A DNA stretch of 10,177 nt from Flavobacterium sp. (GTDB lineage: Bacteria > Bacteroidota > Bacteroidia > Flavobacteriales > Flavobacteriaceae), in the NCBI GenBank assembly GCA_030152225.1, contig JASLHL010000294.1, positions 1 through 10,177 on the forward strand. Direction: 5' to 3'. Made by a program: the position numbers and the translations under genes. The notes beneath the pieces were generated by a model that was given only the letters and a program-made list of their open reading frames with translations, was not told the DNA's origin and made no database searches. Within the stretch, counting starts at the first letter, position 1; each line of letters begins with the position of its first letter. This document shows, one piece after another, positions 1 to 8,241 of this stretch.

Positions 1-37
1 TTTTGCAACCCAATTTTATATGTAAATACATCAAAAA

Positions 38-1363
38 ATGAATATTACAAGAAATAATGTAGATGCTCTTAATGCAATTGTTACTATTGAACTTGCAAAA
101 GAAGATTACCAAGGTAATGTAGATACTGTGTTATCTAACTATAAAAAGAACGCTAACGTTCCTGGATTTAGAAAAGGTGCTGTACCGATGAGTTTGATTC
201 AAAAACAATACGGAAAATCTGTATTGTTCGAAGAAGTAAACAAAATGTTGCAAGAGAAATTGAATAATTATCTTGTAGAAGAAAAATTAGATATTTTAGG
301 AAATCCACTTCCTGTAATGAGTGAAGACTTTGACTGGGATGCTGATGTATTAAAATTTGATTTTGAATTAGGATTAGCTCCTGAGTTTACTGTTGACTTA
401 GAAGGAAAAACAAATGTTACGAAATTCACTATCGTTGCGGATGAAGCAATGTTAGATGAGCAAGTTGAGTATATCCAAAAACAATATGGAAAATTAGTGT
501 CTAAAGAGGCAGTTGAAGAAACTTCTGAATTAGTTGCTACAGTTACAAACGAAGAAGAAGGAATCAACAAAGATGTAACAATCGCTGTTGCTGATTTCAG
601 AACAAAAACAAACCAAAAGAAATTCTTAAACAAAAAGGTTGGTGATCAAGTTACGGTTAACACAAAAGGGTTATTCGAAGACGACCACAAATTAATGGAT
701 GTTTTAGGAATTGATCACGATCAAGTTCACGGATTAGAAGTTGATGTTGTATTTACAATCAACGAAATCAACGAGTCTGAAAAGGCAGAATTAAACCAAG
801 AGCTTTTCGATAAATTATTTGGACAAGATGTTGTTACTTCAGTAGAACAATTGAAAGAAAAAATCAAAGAAGATGCTGAAAAACAATTCGCTTCTCAAGC
901 AGATCAAAAATATTTAAATGACGTTTTTGAATTCTTATTAGAAACGACTTCGTTTGACTTACCTGCTGAATTCTTGAAAAAATGGTTAATGACAGCTGGT
1001 GAAACTCCAATGACTGCAGAACAAGCAGCAGAAGAGTACGAAAAATCTGAAAAAGGTTTACGTTACCAATTGATCGAAGGAAAAGTAATGACGCAATATG
1101 AATTACAACTTACTTTCGAAGATATTAAAGCGTATACTTCAAAATTAATCAGAGAACAATTGGCTCAATTCGGTCAAGCAGATGCTGATGATAAGACAGT
1201 AGAAGATATTGTTGCTAGAGTAATGTCAAACCAAGATGAGGTAAGACGTATTTCTGAACAAGCAATGAACGAAAAAATGTTAGCTTTATTTACAGATAAA
1301 GTAAAAGCAACAGTGAAAGAAATTTCTTACAAAGATTTCGTTAAGGAAATGTACGGAGAATAA
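38..1363 (+). CDS. tig: Trigger factor, ribosome-associated chaperone
   Basis: This is trigger factor, the chaperone that docks at the ribosome exit tunnel and shields nascent chains in the cytosol. The 441-residue length fits the family (432 in E. coli). The N-terminal domain carries the ribosome-docking signature GFRKGAVP at residues 43-50. The middle (about 150-250) sits where the FKBP-type prolyl isomerase domain belongs, but I see none of its hallmark residues, only a KVGDQVTV-like strand; degenerate middle domains are, to my knowledge, usual in Bacteroidota homologues. The rest is the charged, helical C-terminal chaperone domain. The start at 38 follows an A-rich stretch with no Shine-Dalgarno, normal for the phylum. 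The window opens with TTTTG at 1-5, possibly the end of a TAnnTTTG promoter box cut by the edge. A terminator follows, then clpP and clpX, an order (tig-clpP-clpX) shared by many bacteria. Confidence 0.96.
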   Translation: MNITRNNVDALNAIVTIELAKEDYQGNVDTVLSNYKKNANVPGFRKGAVPMSLIQKQYGKSVLFEEVNKMLQEKLNNYLVEEKLDILGNPLPVMSEDFDWDADVLKFDFELGLAPEFTVDLEGKTNVTKFTIVADEAMLDEQVEYIQKQYGKLVSKEAVEETSELVATVTNEEEGINKDVTIAVADFRTKTNQKKFLNKKVGDQVTVNTKGLFEDDHKLMDVLGIDHDQVHGLEVDVVFTINEINESEKAELNQELFDKLFGQDVVTSVEQLKEKIKEDAEKQFASQADQKYLNDVFEFLLETTSFDLPAEFLKKWLMTAGETPMTAEQAAEEYEKSEKGLRYQLIEGKVMTQYELQLTFEDIKAYTSKLIREQLAQFGQADADDKTVEDIVARVMSNQDEVRRISEQAMNEKMLALFTDKVKATVKEISYKDFVKEMYGE

Positions 1364-1382
1364 TTCTTTCCTGAAAAATAAG

Positions 1383-1390
1383 TATATTTG
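1383..1390 (+). promoter_or_regulatory. Probable -7 box of a clpPX promoter
   Basis: TATATTTG matches the Bacteroidota -7 consensus TAnnTTTG exactly and lies 56 nt before the clpP start. No good TTG is present at the expected -33 position (only TTC-like triplets in the tig stop region), so strength is uncertain. The predicted transcription start (about 1395-1397) falls inside the 5' arm of the tig terminator, so transcripts from here would lack a full terminator stem. Confidence 0.45.
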
Positions 1391-1425
1391 AGCGTCTATT
1401 TGAATGAATAGACGCTTATTTTTTT
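1389..1425 (+). terminator. Intrinsic terminator after tig
   Basis: AGCGTCTATT (1391-1400) and AATAGACGCT (1407-1416) form a perfect 10-bp stem with a 6-nt loop, extendable by a G-T and a T-A pair to 1389/1418, followed by seven T at 1419-1425. It lies 26 nt after the tig stop and 22 nt before clpP. Confidence 0.85.
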
Positions 1426-1446
1426 AATCATAAAAAGCAATAGTTT

Positions 1447-2106
1447 ATGGACTACGGAAAAGAATTTCAAAAATATGCGACCAAGCATCACGGTATAAAT
1501 AGTATGTATTACGATAAAATCGTAAGTAGTATGACTCCTTACATCATTGAAGAACGTCAAATGAATGTCGCTTCAATGGATGTTTTTTCTCGTTTGATGA
1601 TGGATCGCATCATCTTTTTGGGAACGGCAATTGACGATTATGTTGCTAACATTATTCAAGCACAATTGTTGTTTTTATCAAGTGTAGACAATGAAAAAGA
1701 TATTAGTATTTATGTGAACTCACCAGGTGGTGGTGTATATGCTGGATTAGGTATTTACGATACAATGCAATTCATCAAACCTGACGTTGCTACGATTTGT
1801 ACAGGTATGGCTGCTTCTATGGGGGCTGTTTTACTTTGTGCGGGAGCTGACGGAAAGCGTTCTGCTTTGCCACATTCACGCGTGATGATTCACCAACCGT
1901 TAGGCGGAGCACAAGGACAAGCGTCTGATATCGAGATTACAGCAAGAGAAATTTTAAAATTAAAAGATGAATTGTATCAAATCATAGCTAAACATTCAGG
2001 TCAAACCATGGAGAAAGTACATCACGATAGTGATAGAGACTATTGGATGATCGCTGAGGAGGCAAAAGCCTATGGTATGATTGATGAGGTTCTAATTAGA
2101 GAATAA
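1447..2106 (+). CDS. clpP: ATP-dependent Clp protease proteolytic subunit ClpP
   Basis: ClpP is the serine peptidase that forms the two-ring, 14-subunit degradation chamber of ClpXP in the cytosol. The catalytic triad can be placed by alignment with E. coli ClpP: Ser124 in GMAASMGA, His149 in VMIHQP and Asp198 in SDRDYW. The oxyanion-region motif [10 protein letters not shown] (91-100) is intact. The protein is 219 residues; the N-terminal 30 or so before the IIEERQ segment would be the propeptide, as usual. The ATG at 1447 has an A-rich upstream region and no Shine-Dalgarno. clpX begins 3 nt after the clpP stop, so the two are almost certainly cotranscribed and translationally coupled. A perfect -7 box at 1383-1390 is the best local promoter candidate. 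Confidence 0.97.
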   Translation: MDYGKEFQKYATKHHGINSMYYDKIVSSMTPYIIEERQMNVASMDVFSRLMMDRIIFLGTAIDDYVANIIQAQLLFLSSVDNEKDISIYVNSPGGGVYAGLGIYDTMQFIKPDVATICTGMAASMGAVLLCAGADGKRSALPHSRVMIHQPLGGAQGQASDIEITAREILKLKDELYQIIAKHSGQTMEKVHHDSDRDYWMIAEEAKAYGMIDEVLIRE

Positions 2107-2109
2107 TTT

Positions 2110-3351
2110 ATGGCTAAAGAAGAGATGAGATGTTCCTTTTGTGGACGTCCAAAATCAGAAACCAATATTCTTATAGCGGGGATTGATGCACACATCTGTG
2201 ATCGTTGTGTGGATCAAGCCTACGGTATTGTTCTGGAAGAAGAAGATGCAAAACACTTAGAAGGCTTATCCAATGAGTTGCTATTGAAAAAGCCCATGGA
2301 GATCCGCGCTTTTTTAGATGAGTATGTTATCGGTCAAGATCAAACCAAAAAAGTAATGGCTGTTGCAGTGTACAATCACTACAAGCGTTTGTTACAAGAA
2401 ATGAATGGCGAAGATGAAGATATTGAAATCGAAAAGAGCAATATCTTAATGGTAGGACAAACGGGAACAGGTAAAACTTTGGTAGCTAAAACCATTGCTA
2501 AAATGTTGAATGTGCCGTTGGCTATTGTTGATGCAACCGTTTTAACAGAAGCAGGATATGTGGGGGAAGATGTTGAAGGTATTTTGACCAAGTTACTACA
2601 AGCAGCGGATTACGATGTAGAAAAAGCAGAGCGCGGAATTATTTTTATTGACGAAATTGATAAAATTGCCCGTAAAAGTGATAACCCTTCGATTACACGT
2701 GACGTGTCTGGAGAAGGGGTACAACAAGCGTTATTGAAACTTTTAGAAGGAAGTATCGTCAACGTTCCACCAAAAGGAGGACGTAAACATCCAGATCAAA
2801 AGTTTATTGAAGTGAATACCAAAAATATTCTCTTTATCGCTGGTGGCGCTTTTGATGGCATTGAACGCATTATTTCCAAGCGCTTGAATTTCCAAGCAGT
2901 AGGATATAGCTCAATTAAAGAAGGAGATAAAGTAGATCGCACAAACTTGATGCAGTATATCATTCCGAAAGACGTAAAAGATTTCGGTTTAATTCCTGAA
3001 ATCATTGGTCGTTTGCCTGTGTTAACGTACATGAATCCACTGGATAGAGAAACGCTACGCGCTATTCTTACAGAACCTAAAAATGCGCTAATTAAACAGT
3101 ATGAGAAGTTGTTCGATATGGACAAGATCGCTTTCTCTATTACAGATGAAGCATTGGATTATATTGTAGACAAAGCGCTGGAGTACAAATTAGGTGCAAG
3201 GGGATTACGCTCGCTTTGCGAGGCGATCTTAACTGATGCGATGTATGAACTACCAAGTAAAGAAGATGTGACTGAATTGGTCGTAGATTTAGCTTATACC
3301 GAACAAGCATTGAACAAAAATTTAATGCAACGATTGGAAGCAGCGAGTTAA
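2110..3351 (+). CDS. clpX: ATP-dependent Clp protease ATP-binding subunit ClpX
   Basis: ClpX is the AAA+ unfoldase that recognises tagged substrates and threads them into ClpP. All expected parts are visible in the 413 residues: the N-terminal zinc-binding domain with Cys8, Cys11, Cys30 and Cys33; Walker A GQTGTGKT (116-123); the pore-1 loop GYVG (149-152); Walker B IIFIDEID (177-184); the RKH pore loop (225-227); the arginine finger in IGRLP (Arg301); and sensor 2 GARGLR (362-367). The ClpP-docking tripeptide, IGF in E. coli, aligns here with VGY (264-266) in a shortened loop, which I believe is common in Bacteroidota. The start lies 3 nt after clpP, giving a clpPX operon that ends at the hairpin at 3372-3410. 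Confidence 0.97.
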   Translation: MAKEEMRCSFCGRPKSETNILIAGIDAHICDRCVDQAYGIVLEEEDAKHLEGLSNELLLKKPMEIRAFLDEYVIGQDQTKKVMAVAVYNHYKRLLQEMNGEDEDIEIEKSNILMVGQTGTGKTLVAKTIAKMLNVPLAIVDATVLTEAGYVGEDVEGILTKLLQAADYDVEKAERGIIFIDEIDKIARKSDNPSITRDVSGEGVQQALLKLLEGSIVNVPPKGGRKHPDQKFIEVNTKNILFIAGGAFDGIERIISKRLNFQAVGYSSIKEGDKVDRTNLMQYIIPKDVKDFGLIPEIIGRLPVLTYMNPLDRETLRAILTEPKNALIKQYEKLFDMDKIAFSITDEALDYIVDKALEYKLGARGLRSLCEAILTDAMYELPSKEDVTELVVDLAYTEQALNKNLMQRLEAAS

Positions 3352-3371
3352 GCGAACAATAGTAGATAAAG

Positions 3372-3410
3372 AAAAAATCCTACAGCAAAATGCTGTAGGA
3401 TTTTTTTTTT
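3372..3410. terminator. Bidirectional terminator between clpX and susD
   Basis: TCCTACAGCA (3378-3387) and TGCTGTAGGA (3391-3400) form a perfect 10-bp stem with a 3-nt A loop. It is followed by ten T (3401-3410) on the + strand and preceded by six A (3372-3377), which become six T on the - strand. It can therefore end clpX transcription from the left and the convergent susD transcript from the right. Confidence 0.92.
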
Positions 3411-3440
3411 CAGGTTATTTTAGTATTACCCAAACATATA

Positions 3441-4832
3441 TTACTTGCGCGCATCGAGTTCCTCTTGCGGAATGACTAATTGAAAACGCTTATCCTGTGC
3501 GGGTAAAGAAAGGGCTGTTCGGTGATTGCCAGTGCGTGTTATACCTCTTAGTAAACGCTTAGCATCAAACCATTCTACCCCACATTCACCATAGAGTTCT
3601 TTTCTTCGTTCTAGCAAGATGGTTTCTAAAAGAGCTGTTCCAGTGCTTGTAGTTGCCGTTGCTTGTGCATCGCGATTCTGACGTAAGAGATCAAGTAGTT
3701 TTTTTGCTTGACCCTCATTGCCTAAGTGATAGTTCGCTTCTGCCTCAATCAAAATCAGTTCAGGATATCGGATGATAGGAATATCGGCTTCAAAGGTGAA
3801 GGTAAACTTTGAGGTGACGTATTCTTGCCAATCGCCTGTGGGTTTTTCATAGAAGTTGGAGAAGAGGTTGCGAATATCAGTAGTACTAAATTGTTTGACA
3901 AAATCATCGTTGATAAATGTGCCGTGATAGGCTACGGCTACGTGATCCATCATCGCATGGGGATGGGAGCGATAATAAACGGTTTGATCTGCACTTTGTG
4001 GCAAGGCCCATAACCATTCTTTAGCGCTCATGGAATCAAAACCTAAGGCGTATTCTTCTGGGTGTAAAACGCTTTCGGGTTGACCGCCATAGGCTAAGGA
4101 TGCGTTTTTCTTGGCTAGTTCCCATTGCCCCATGTATTGATACACTTGAGCCAAGAAGGCCTGTGCAACAGCTTTATTGATATAGGATTTGTTACTTCTC
4201 TTGTCATCCAAGCGCTTGGTCGCTTCCTCCAAATCTGTTATGATGCGATTAAAAAACTCCTCCTTTGTTGTAAAGGGATTAGGGGTTGTAGAGGGTTCTG
4301 TGTAAATAGGAGGGAAGGCATTATTTTGATTTGCACTATAGGCCTCTCCGAATTCTATCGCCAGTTGAAAATAGTAATAGCCACGAAGTGCTAAGGCTTG
4401 TCCTAACAATTCATCCTTGTCTGTTGCGCTGATTTTTGTACTCGCTTCAACACCTTGAATCAAGTTGTTTACTTGATCGATGATTTTATAGGGCAAACGC
4501 CAAGAGAAGATAGAACGTGTACCTGTACTCAAGTACACCTGATAATCATAATCGTCGCCAAACCAAATCTGTTTTTGTATTAAATCGGCTCCTTTGACGC
4601 TGCGTGCAAATAGGATGCTGTGCAAACCCGACGCTTCATCATTGATTAAGGAGGTACGCTGTAGACGTAAGATCCCCGATAGAAAAGAATTTGCCCCTTC
4701 TTTACTTCCAAAAACGACGTCTGGAGAAATACTGTCTTTGGGTTGTGGGTCATCTAGGAAGTCAGAAGAGCAACTAGTAGTAAAGCTTAGAATAACTAAG
4801 AATAGGATGCTTTTTATGTATAATTTTTTCAC
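3441..4832 (-). CDS. SusD/RagB-family outer-membrane lipoprotein
   Basis: This is a SusD-like lipoprotein, the lid that captures nutrient on the cell surface and hands it to its SusC partner. The N-terminus is a lipoprotein signal: KK, a hydrophobic core, then lipobox FTTSC with Cys21. SSDFLDD after the cysteine has the acidic character of the Bacteroidota surface-export signal. Family marks follow: LRGYYYFQLAIEFG, a TPR-like helical stretch around AQAFLAQVYQYMGQWE, YPELILIEAEANYHLG, and the late motif ERRKELYGECGVEWFDAKRL (408-427) before FQLVIPQEEL. The start codon is GTG at 4832, with no in-frame ATG placed better. At 463 residues it is shorter than many SusDs and lacks the usual NPGY-like tail; the few codons beyond the stop do not restore one. 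It lies 12 nt after susC and shares its transcript. The substrate is unknown. Confidence 0.92.
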   Translation of the reverse strand: MKKLYIKSILFLVILSFTTSCSSDFLDDPQPKDSISPDVVFGSKEGANSFLSGILRLQRTSLINDEASGLHSILFARSVKGADLIQKQIWFGDDYDYQVYLSTGTRSIFSWRLPYKIIDQVNNLIQGVEASTKISATDKDELLGQALALRGYYYFQLAIEFGEAYSANQNNAFPPIYTEPSTTPNPFTTKEEFFNRIITDLEEATKRLDDKRSNKSYINKAVAQAFLAQVYQYMGQWELAKKNASLAYGGQPESVLHPEEYALGFDSMSAKEWLWALPQSADQTVYYRSHPHAMMDHVAVAYHGTFINDDFVKQFSTTDIRNLFSNFYEKPTGDWQEYVTSKFTFTFEADIPIIRYPELILIEAEANYHLGNEGQAKKLLDLLRQNRDAQATATTSTGTALLETILLERRKELYGECGVEWFDAKRLLRGITRTGNHRTALSLPAQDKRFQLVIPQEELDARK

Positions 4833-4844
4833 GTGTTTACTTTT

Positions 4845-7800
4845 TTAGAAATTGATGTTTAAACCGACAGAGAGGGTAGCGGATAGTGGTACGCGATAAT
4901 CGGTAACCCCATTGATTGCTTGTTCCGGATCGATTCCCTTGTGTGATTGGAAGGTTAGTAAATTCTCTCCTTGAATATACACGCGGGCTTGTTTTAATTT
5001 TAGTTTACCCAATTGCTCAATTGGAAGGGTATAACCAAGGGTTAATGCTTTTAGTCTCGCATAATCATTCTTGTATAAGAATCGCGTTGAGGTAGCGGCA
5101 AAATTATTCGAAGAATTCAGAATAATAGGCGTGTCTGTGATATCGCCAGGTTTTTGCCAACGGTCAGCGATATCGGGCGAACTTTGGTATCCTTTTGAAA
5201 TACCGCCAAGTAAACTAGCATAATCATTATCATAAATGTACCCACCTAAACTAAAGGTAAAGAAAGCGCTAAAGTCGAAGTTCTTGTACGTCAAACTCGT
5301 ATTGAATCCCCCTACTAATTTAGGCAAGGCGGAGTGATTGTAATAGCGAGTCGCTTCGTCATAGTCTTTGGTTGTTTCTCGTCCTGTGACCTGACCATTG
5401 GCATCAACAACATCCTTATACCACATTCCATAGCCGTCATTGGGATCGACGCCTGCCCATTCTCTAAGGTAAAAATCATATAATGAACGACCTTTTTCCC
5501 AGCGGTTTAATCCGCTGATAAAGCTATCTTGTGTTAGAGCGGTAACTTTGTTTTTATCAATAGAAAAATTCAAAGAGGCATCCCACTTCCAATCTTGTTT
5601 GCGAATAATATGTGTGGTTAAGCTCACTTCTAATCCGTAATTTTCTACTGTACCTGCGTTAGATAATACTTCAAGGTTTCCTGTAGAGGACGCTTGAGGT
5701 ATAGCAAAAAGCAAATCGATGGAGCGTTTTTTATAGTAGTCAATAGATCCTTCTAAGCGATTGTTAAACAAGCTGAAATCCAAACCTGCGTTAAAAGAAG
5801 CTGTTTTTTCCCAAGTAAGCAAAGGATCTGTTACATCACCTAAGAGTACACCTGGATTATCTAATTGATTATATCCTGTTTCAAATAAACGCAAATAGGG
5901 GAAATATTTGTCTTTCAGGTTGTTATTTCCAAGTTCTCCATAGGAAATCCTCAATTTGAGTAAATCAATATAAGGACTGTCAGCTAAGAAAGACTCTGAG
6001 GATGCAATCCAAGACCCTCCTATGGCGTAGAAGTTTCCTGCGCGTACAGATTTGTCAAAACGCGTGCTTGAATCTCGTCTAAATGAGCCCTCTATAAAGT
6101 ATTTGTTGTTGTAGTCGTAGCTCAGTCGACCTAAGTAGCTCGTTAATCGATCTTCTACTGTATAACCATTGATGTTTTCTAGTGAAGTTCCTCCACCAAT
6201 TTCGGAGTTTCCTGGTAAGTATCCCGTAGCAGATGCATTGAATAAATCCTTTTTAAATTGATAAGCTTCTATAATTCCATCTGCGGCCAAGTGATGATTG
6301 CCAAACGTTTTATCATAGTGTAACGAATTGATGAAGTTCAGCGTTTCAGAAGTGTCTTTAATTTTGCGTACACGACCTTTTACACTTGAAGCTTGACCAT
6401 ATTGCGAATTGTTGTACTCTTTGACGTCGTAGTCGTATTTTTCGTAGGATAAATTTGTTTTAAAATAAAGACCTTCTGCTAGATCAATTTTTGCAAAACC
6501 ATTCCAATTTAATGAACCTCTGCGGTTTACTGTTCGGTTGTTGTAGAGAATACCCACTGCGTTTTCTCCACTCATGATGGGGCGAATGCTATTGCTATCT
6601 TTACTAGAGGCATTACCATAGTCATAGATGCTATTTCCCTGTGCATCATAGGCGATTTGTCCTGCAGCATCTCTTTTGTAAACCGGATATACACTAGGCA
6701 TGGCGTAGATCCAGTTCATTGGACTGTATAAATTGGTACCACTCTGTGTTGGAAAGTTTTGGTTGGACGCGGAATAAGCGGTATTAGCGCCCAATTGTAA
6801 CCAATCGGTTAGTTGGCTTTCTAGATTTAAACGCACAGTTGTACGCTCAAAATTCGCCGTTTTAATCATGCCGTCTTGGTTGAGGTAATTCGCCGCCAAG
6901 AAATACGTTGTGCGATCACTTCCTCCTGTTATATTAAAATTATATTCCTTTCGAAAGGCTTGGTTGCGTTGTAATTCTTTTTTCCAGTCCGTTTCCCATA
7001 ACAAAGGATCTTTTACTGTCCAGTTTCCATCGTAATCAACGGGTTGATTGGTGCCAAAGGGATTGTATCCAAAGTAGCTCACCAAACCATCCGAAGCATT
7101 TTTACGTGCGGTGAGTTCATCTTGTCCTATCACGTACTGATAGTTGTTTTTTCTACCTTCCCATAAATAGCTGGTGTAGTCTTGCGTATTGAGGACTTTG
7201 TGGGTTTTTACTGCATCAAAAGCAACACCAGTACTCAGGTTGATATTGACTTCGGGTTCTGCATTGCGCTTGCCCATTTTGGTTTTGATTAAGATCACGC
7301 CATTGGCACCACGAGAACCGTATAGCGCGGTAGAGGAAGCATCTTTTAAAACGTTGATTGTTTCAATTTGATCTGCACTGATCGCATTGATATTTCCCAT
7401 ATAGGGAGCACCATCCAAAATAATTAAGGGGTCTGCAGAAGCGTTGATTGAACCGATTCCGCGAACACGTATAGTCGGATTTTCACCTGGTTGAGAGTTG
7501 GAATTGACGATGTTAACGCCCGATACCGTTCCTTGCAATGCCGTAACAACTGAAGTAGCGACTTGTTTTTCCAAAACATCGCTTTTGACTTGACTAATTG
7601 CACCTACAATCGCCTTTTGTTTTTGAGCGCCATAAGCGACAATTACAATATCATCTAAGCTTACAACGTCTTCCTGTAGGGTAATGTCAATAAGGCGCTT
7701 TGTACCTACTGAAATGGCTTGAGACTTGAATCCTACATATTCATATTGTAGGGTTTCATCTGGGGCAACTTCAATGGTGTAGTTACCATTAAAATCTGTT

Positions 7801-7961
7801 TGAACCCCTTTAGTGGTGTTTTTGATTGTCACCAATACACCAGGTAGTGTCTCACCATTGTGTTCTCTCACTGTTCCTGTTACTTTTACCTGCTGTGCCA
7901 GTGCAATATTACATAGCAAGAGCAAACTACCTAGAAGTAGCCGAAGTTTAATACTTTTCAT
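4845..7961 (-). CDS. SusC/RagA-family TonB-dependent transporter
   Basis: This is the outer-membrane barrel of a SusCD nutrient importer, energised by TonB-ExbBD. The 1038 residues show a Sec signal peptide (1-22, cleavage after ALA), a carboxypeptidase-regulatory-like beta-sandwich domain (about 26-97), a TonB-box-like DDIVIVAYG (103-111), the plug domain with VRGIGSINASADPLIILDG and the hallmark ALYGSRGANGVILIKTK (212-228), then a long barrel ending in the phenylalanine-terminated strand LSVGLNINF. The gene appears intact. susD follows by 12 nt. No glycan- or peptide-degrading enzyme and no sigma/anti-sigma pair are nearby, so the ligand cannot be inferred. The 5' region is unusual: no TAnnTTTG box lies in the roughly 75 nt before the start, which instead hold two competing hairpins preceded by a terminator and a small ORF. 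Confidence 0.95.
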   Translation of the reverse strand: MKSIKLRLLLGSLLLLCNIALAQQVKVTGTVREHNGETLPGVLVTIKNTTKGVQTDFNGNYTIEVAPDETLQYEYVGFKSQAISVGTKRLIDITLQEDVVSLDDIVIVAYGAQKQKAIVGAISQVKSDVLEKQVATSVVTALQGTVSGVNIVNSNSQPGENPTIRVRGIGSINASADPLIILDGAPYMGNINAISADQIETINVLKDASSTALYGSRGANGVILIKTKMGKRNAEPEVNINLSTGVAFDAVKTHKVLNTQDYTSYLWEGRKNNYQYVIGQDELTARKNASDGLVSYFGYNPFGTNQPVDYDGNWTVKDPLLWETDWKKELQRNQAFRKEYNFNITGGSDRTTYFLAANYLNQDGMIKTANFERTTVRLNLESQLTDWLQLGANTAYSASNQNFPTQSGTNLYSPMNWIYAMPSVYPVYKRDAAGQIAYDAQGNSIYDYGNASSKDSNSIRPIMSGENAVGILYNNRTVNRRGSLNWNGFAKIDLAEGLYFKTNLSYEKYDYDVKEYNNSQYGQASSVKGRVRKIKDTSETLNFINSLHYDKTFGNHHLAADGIIEAYQFKKDLFNASATGYLPGNSEIGGGTSLENINGYTVEDRLTSYLGRLSYDYNNKYFIEGSFRRDSSTRFDKSVRAGNFYAIGGSWIASSESFLADSPYIDLLKLRISYGELGNNNLKDKYFPYLRLFETGYNQLDNPGVLLGDVTDPLLTWEKTASFNAGLDFSLFNNRLEGSIDYYKKRSIDLLFAIPQASSTGNLEVLSNAGTVENYGLEVSLTTHIIRKQDWKWDASLNFSIDKNKVTALTQDSFISGLNRWEKGRSLYDFYLREWAGVDPNDGYGMWYKDVVDANGQVTGRETTKDYDEATRYYNHSALPKLVGGFNTSLTYKNFDFSAFFTFSLGGYIYDNDYASLLGGISKGYQSSPDIADRWQKPGDITDTPIILNSSNNFAATSTRFLYKNDYARLKALTLGYTLPIEQLGKLKLKQARVYIQGENLLTFQSHKGIDPEQAINGVTDYRVPLSATLSVGLNINF

Positions 7962-7981
7962 TTATACTAAAAATTTTATTA

Positions 7982-8026
7982 TTTTTAGCAGCACACATCA
8001 GAATATCGTTTTTTTGCTGCTAAAAA
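7982..8026 (-). promoter_or_regulatory. susC leader stem B (alternative to stem A)
   Basis: On the + strand TTTTTAGCAGCA (7982-7993) and TGCTGCTAAAAA (8015-8026) are perfect 12-nt reverse complements around a 21-nt loop. The right arm uses bases that also form the loop and parts of both arms of stem A (8004-8034), so only one structure can exist at a time in a susC leader RNA. The left arm ends 20 nt before the susC ATG. It could also be a palindromic protein-binding site on DNA. Confidence 0.55.
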
Positions 8027-8034
8027 AAACGATA
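8004..8034 (-). promoter_or_regulatory. susC leader stem A (alternative to stem B)
   Basis: TATCGTTTTTTT (8004-8015) and AAAAAAACGATA (8023-8034) are perfect 12-nt reverse complements enclosing the 7-nt loop GCTGCTA. In a transcript heading to susC this hairpin would form first, directly after the T-run of the terminator at 8036-8069, and would hold apart the arm needed for stem B. Confidence 0.55.
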
Positions 8035-8035
8035 C

Positions 8036-8069
8036 AAAAAAAAGGAGGCCCTACGAAAGCCTCCTTTTT
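8036..8069 (-). terminator. Intrinsic terminator between the small ORF and susC
   Basis: Read on the - strand, AAAAAGGAGGC (8069-8059), a 9-nt loop (8058-8050) and GCCTCCTTTTT (8049-8039) make a perfect 11-bp stem with a GC-rich core, followed by an unbroken run of eight T (8043-8036). It lies 37 nt beyond the stop of the 32-codon ORF and 74 nt before susC, so it either ends a separate small transcript or attenuates readthrough into susC. Confidence 0.82.
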
Positions 8070-8106
8070 CTGTTTTTTAAAACAAAAAATGAATAGAGCT
8101 TTCCTT

Positions 8107-8205
8107 TTATGGAACATACATTTTCGCCATCATTGACATAGCGAGATCAGTCGATAGAATCGACATCGTGTATGGAACTACAAAAGGACTTATTAATTTT
8201 TGCAT
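8107..8205 (-). CDS. Small ORF (32 aa) with own promoter and terminator
   Basis: I do not recognise this peptide. It starts ATG at 8205 (MQKLISPFVV), runs 32 codons and ends ...KMYVP with TAA at 8107-8109. It is rich in Met (6), Ser and hydrophobic residues with one Asp and two Lys, so it could be a short membrane-active or leader peptide. Support comes from context: a near-consensus Bacteroidota promoter ends 36 nt before the ATG and a strong terminator follows 37 nt after the stop, all in the susC direction. An overlapping upstream ATG at 8210 gives only a 5-codon ORF and might modulate initiation. The alternatives are a noncoding RNA from the same promoter, or an attenuator leader for susCD. 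Coding potential is unproven. Confidence 0.45.
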   Translation of the reverse strand: MQKLISPFVVPYTMSILSTDLAMSMMAKMYVP

Positions 8206-8241
8206 ATCATTCGTTGTTTTTGTGATTGGAAATCAACAGGG

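Noticed and set aside
268..633. 121-codon - strand ORF inside tig
   Set aside because: It is a low-complexity Ser/Thr/Phe-rich shadow antisense to a well-conserved gene.
2379..3125. Two - strand ORFs (70 and 109 codons) inside clpX
   Set aside because: They are antisense to conserved AAA+ motifs and have no family features.
3825..4848. Three + strand ORFs opposite susD
   Set aside because: They are shadows of the susD coding frame, with no promoters or family motifs.
7189..8136. Two + strand ORFs opposite the susC 5' end and leader
   Set aside because: They are antisense to the plug and signal-peptide region; the longer one runs through the terminator and hairpins with translated poly-Lys stretches.
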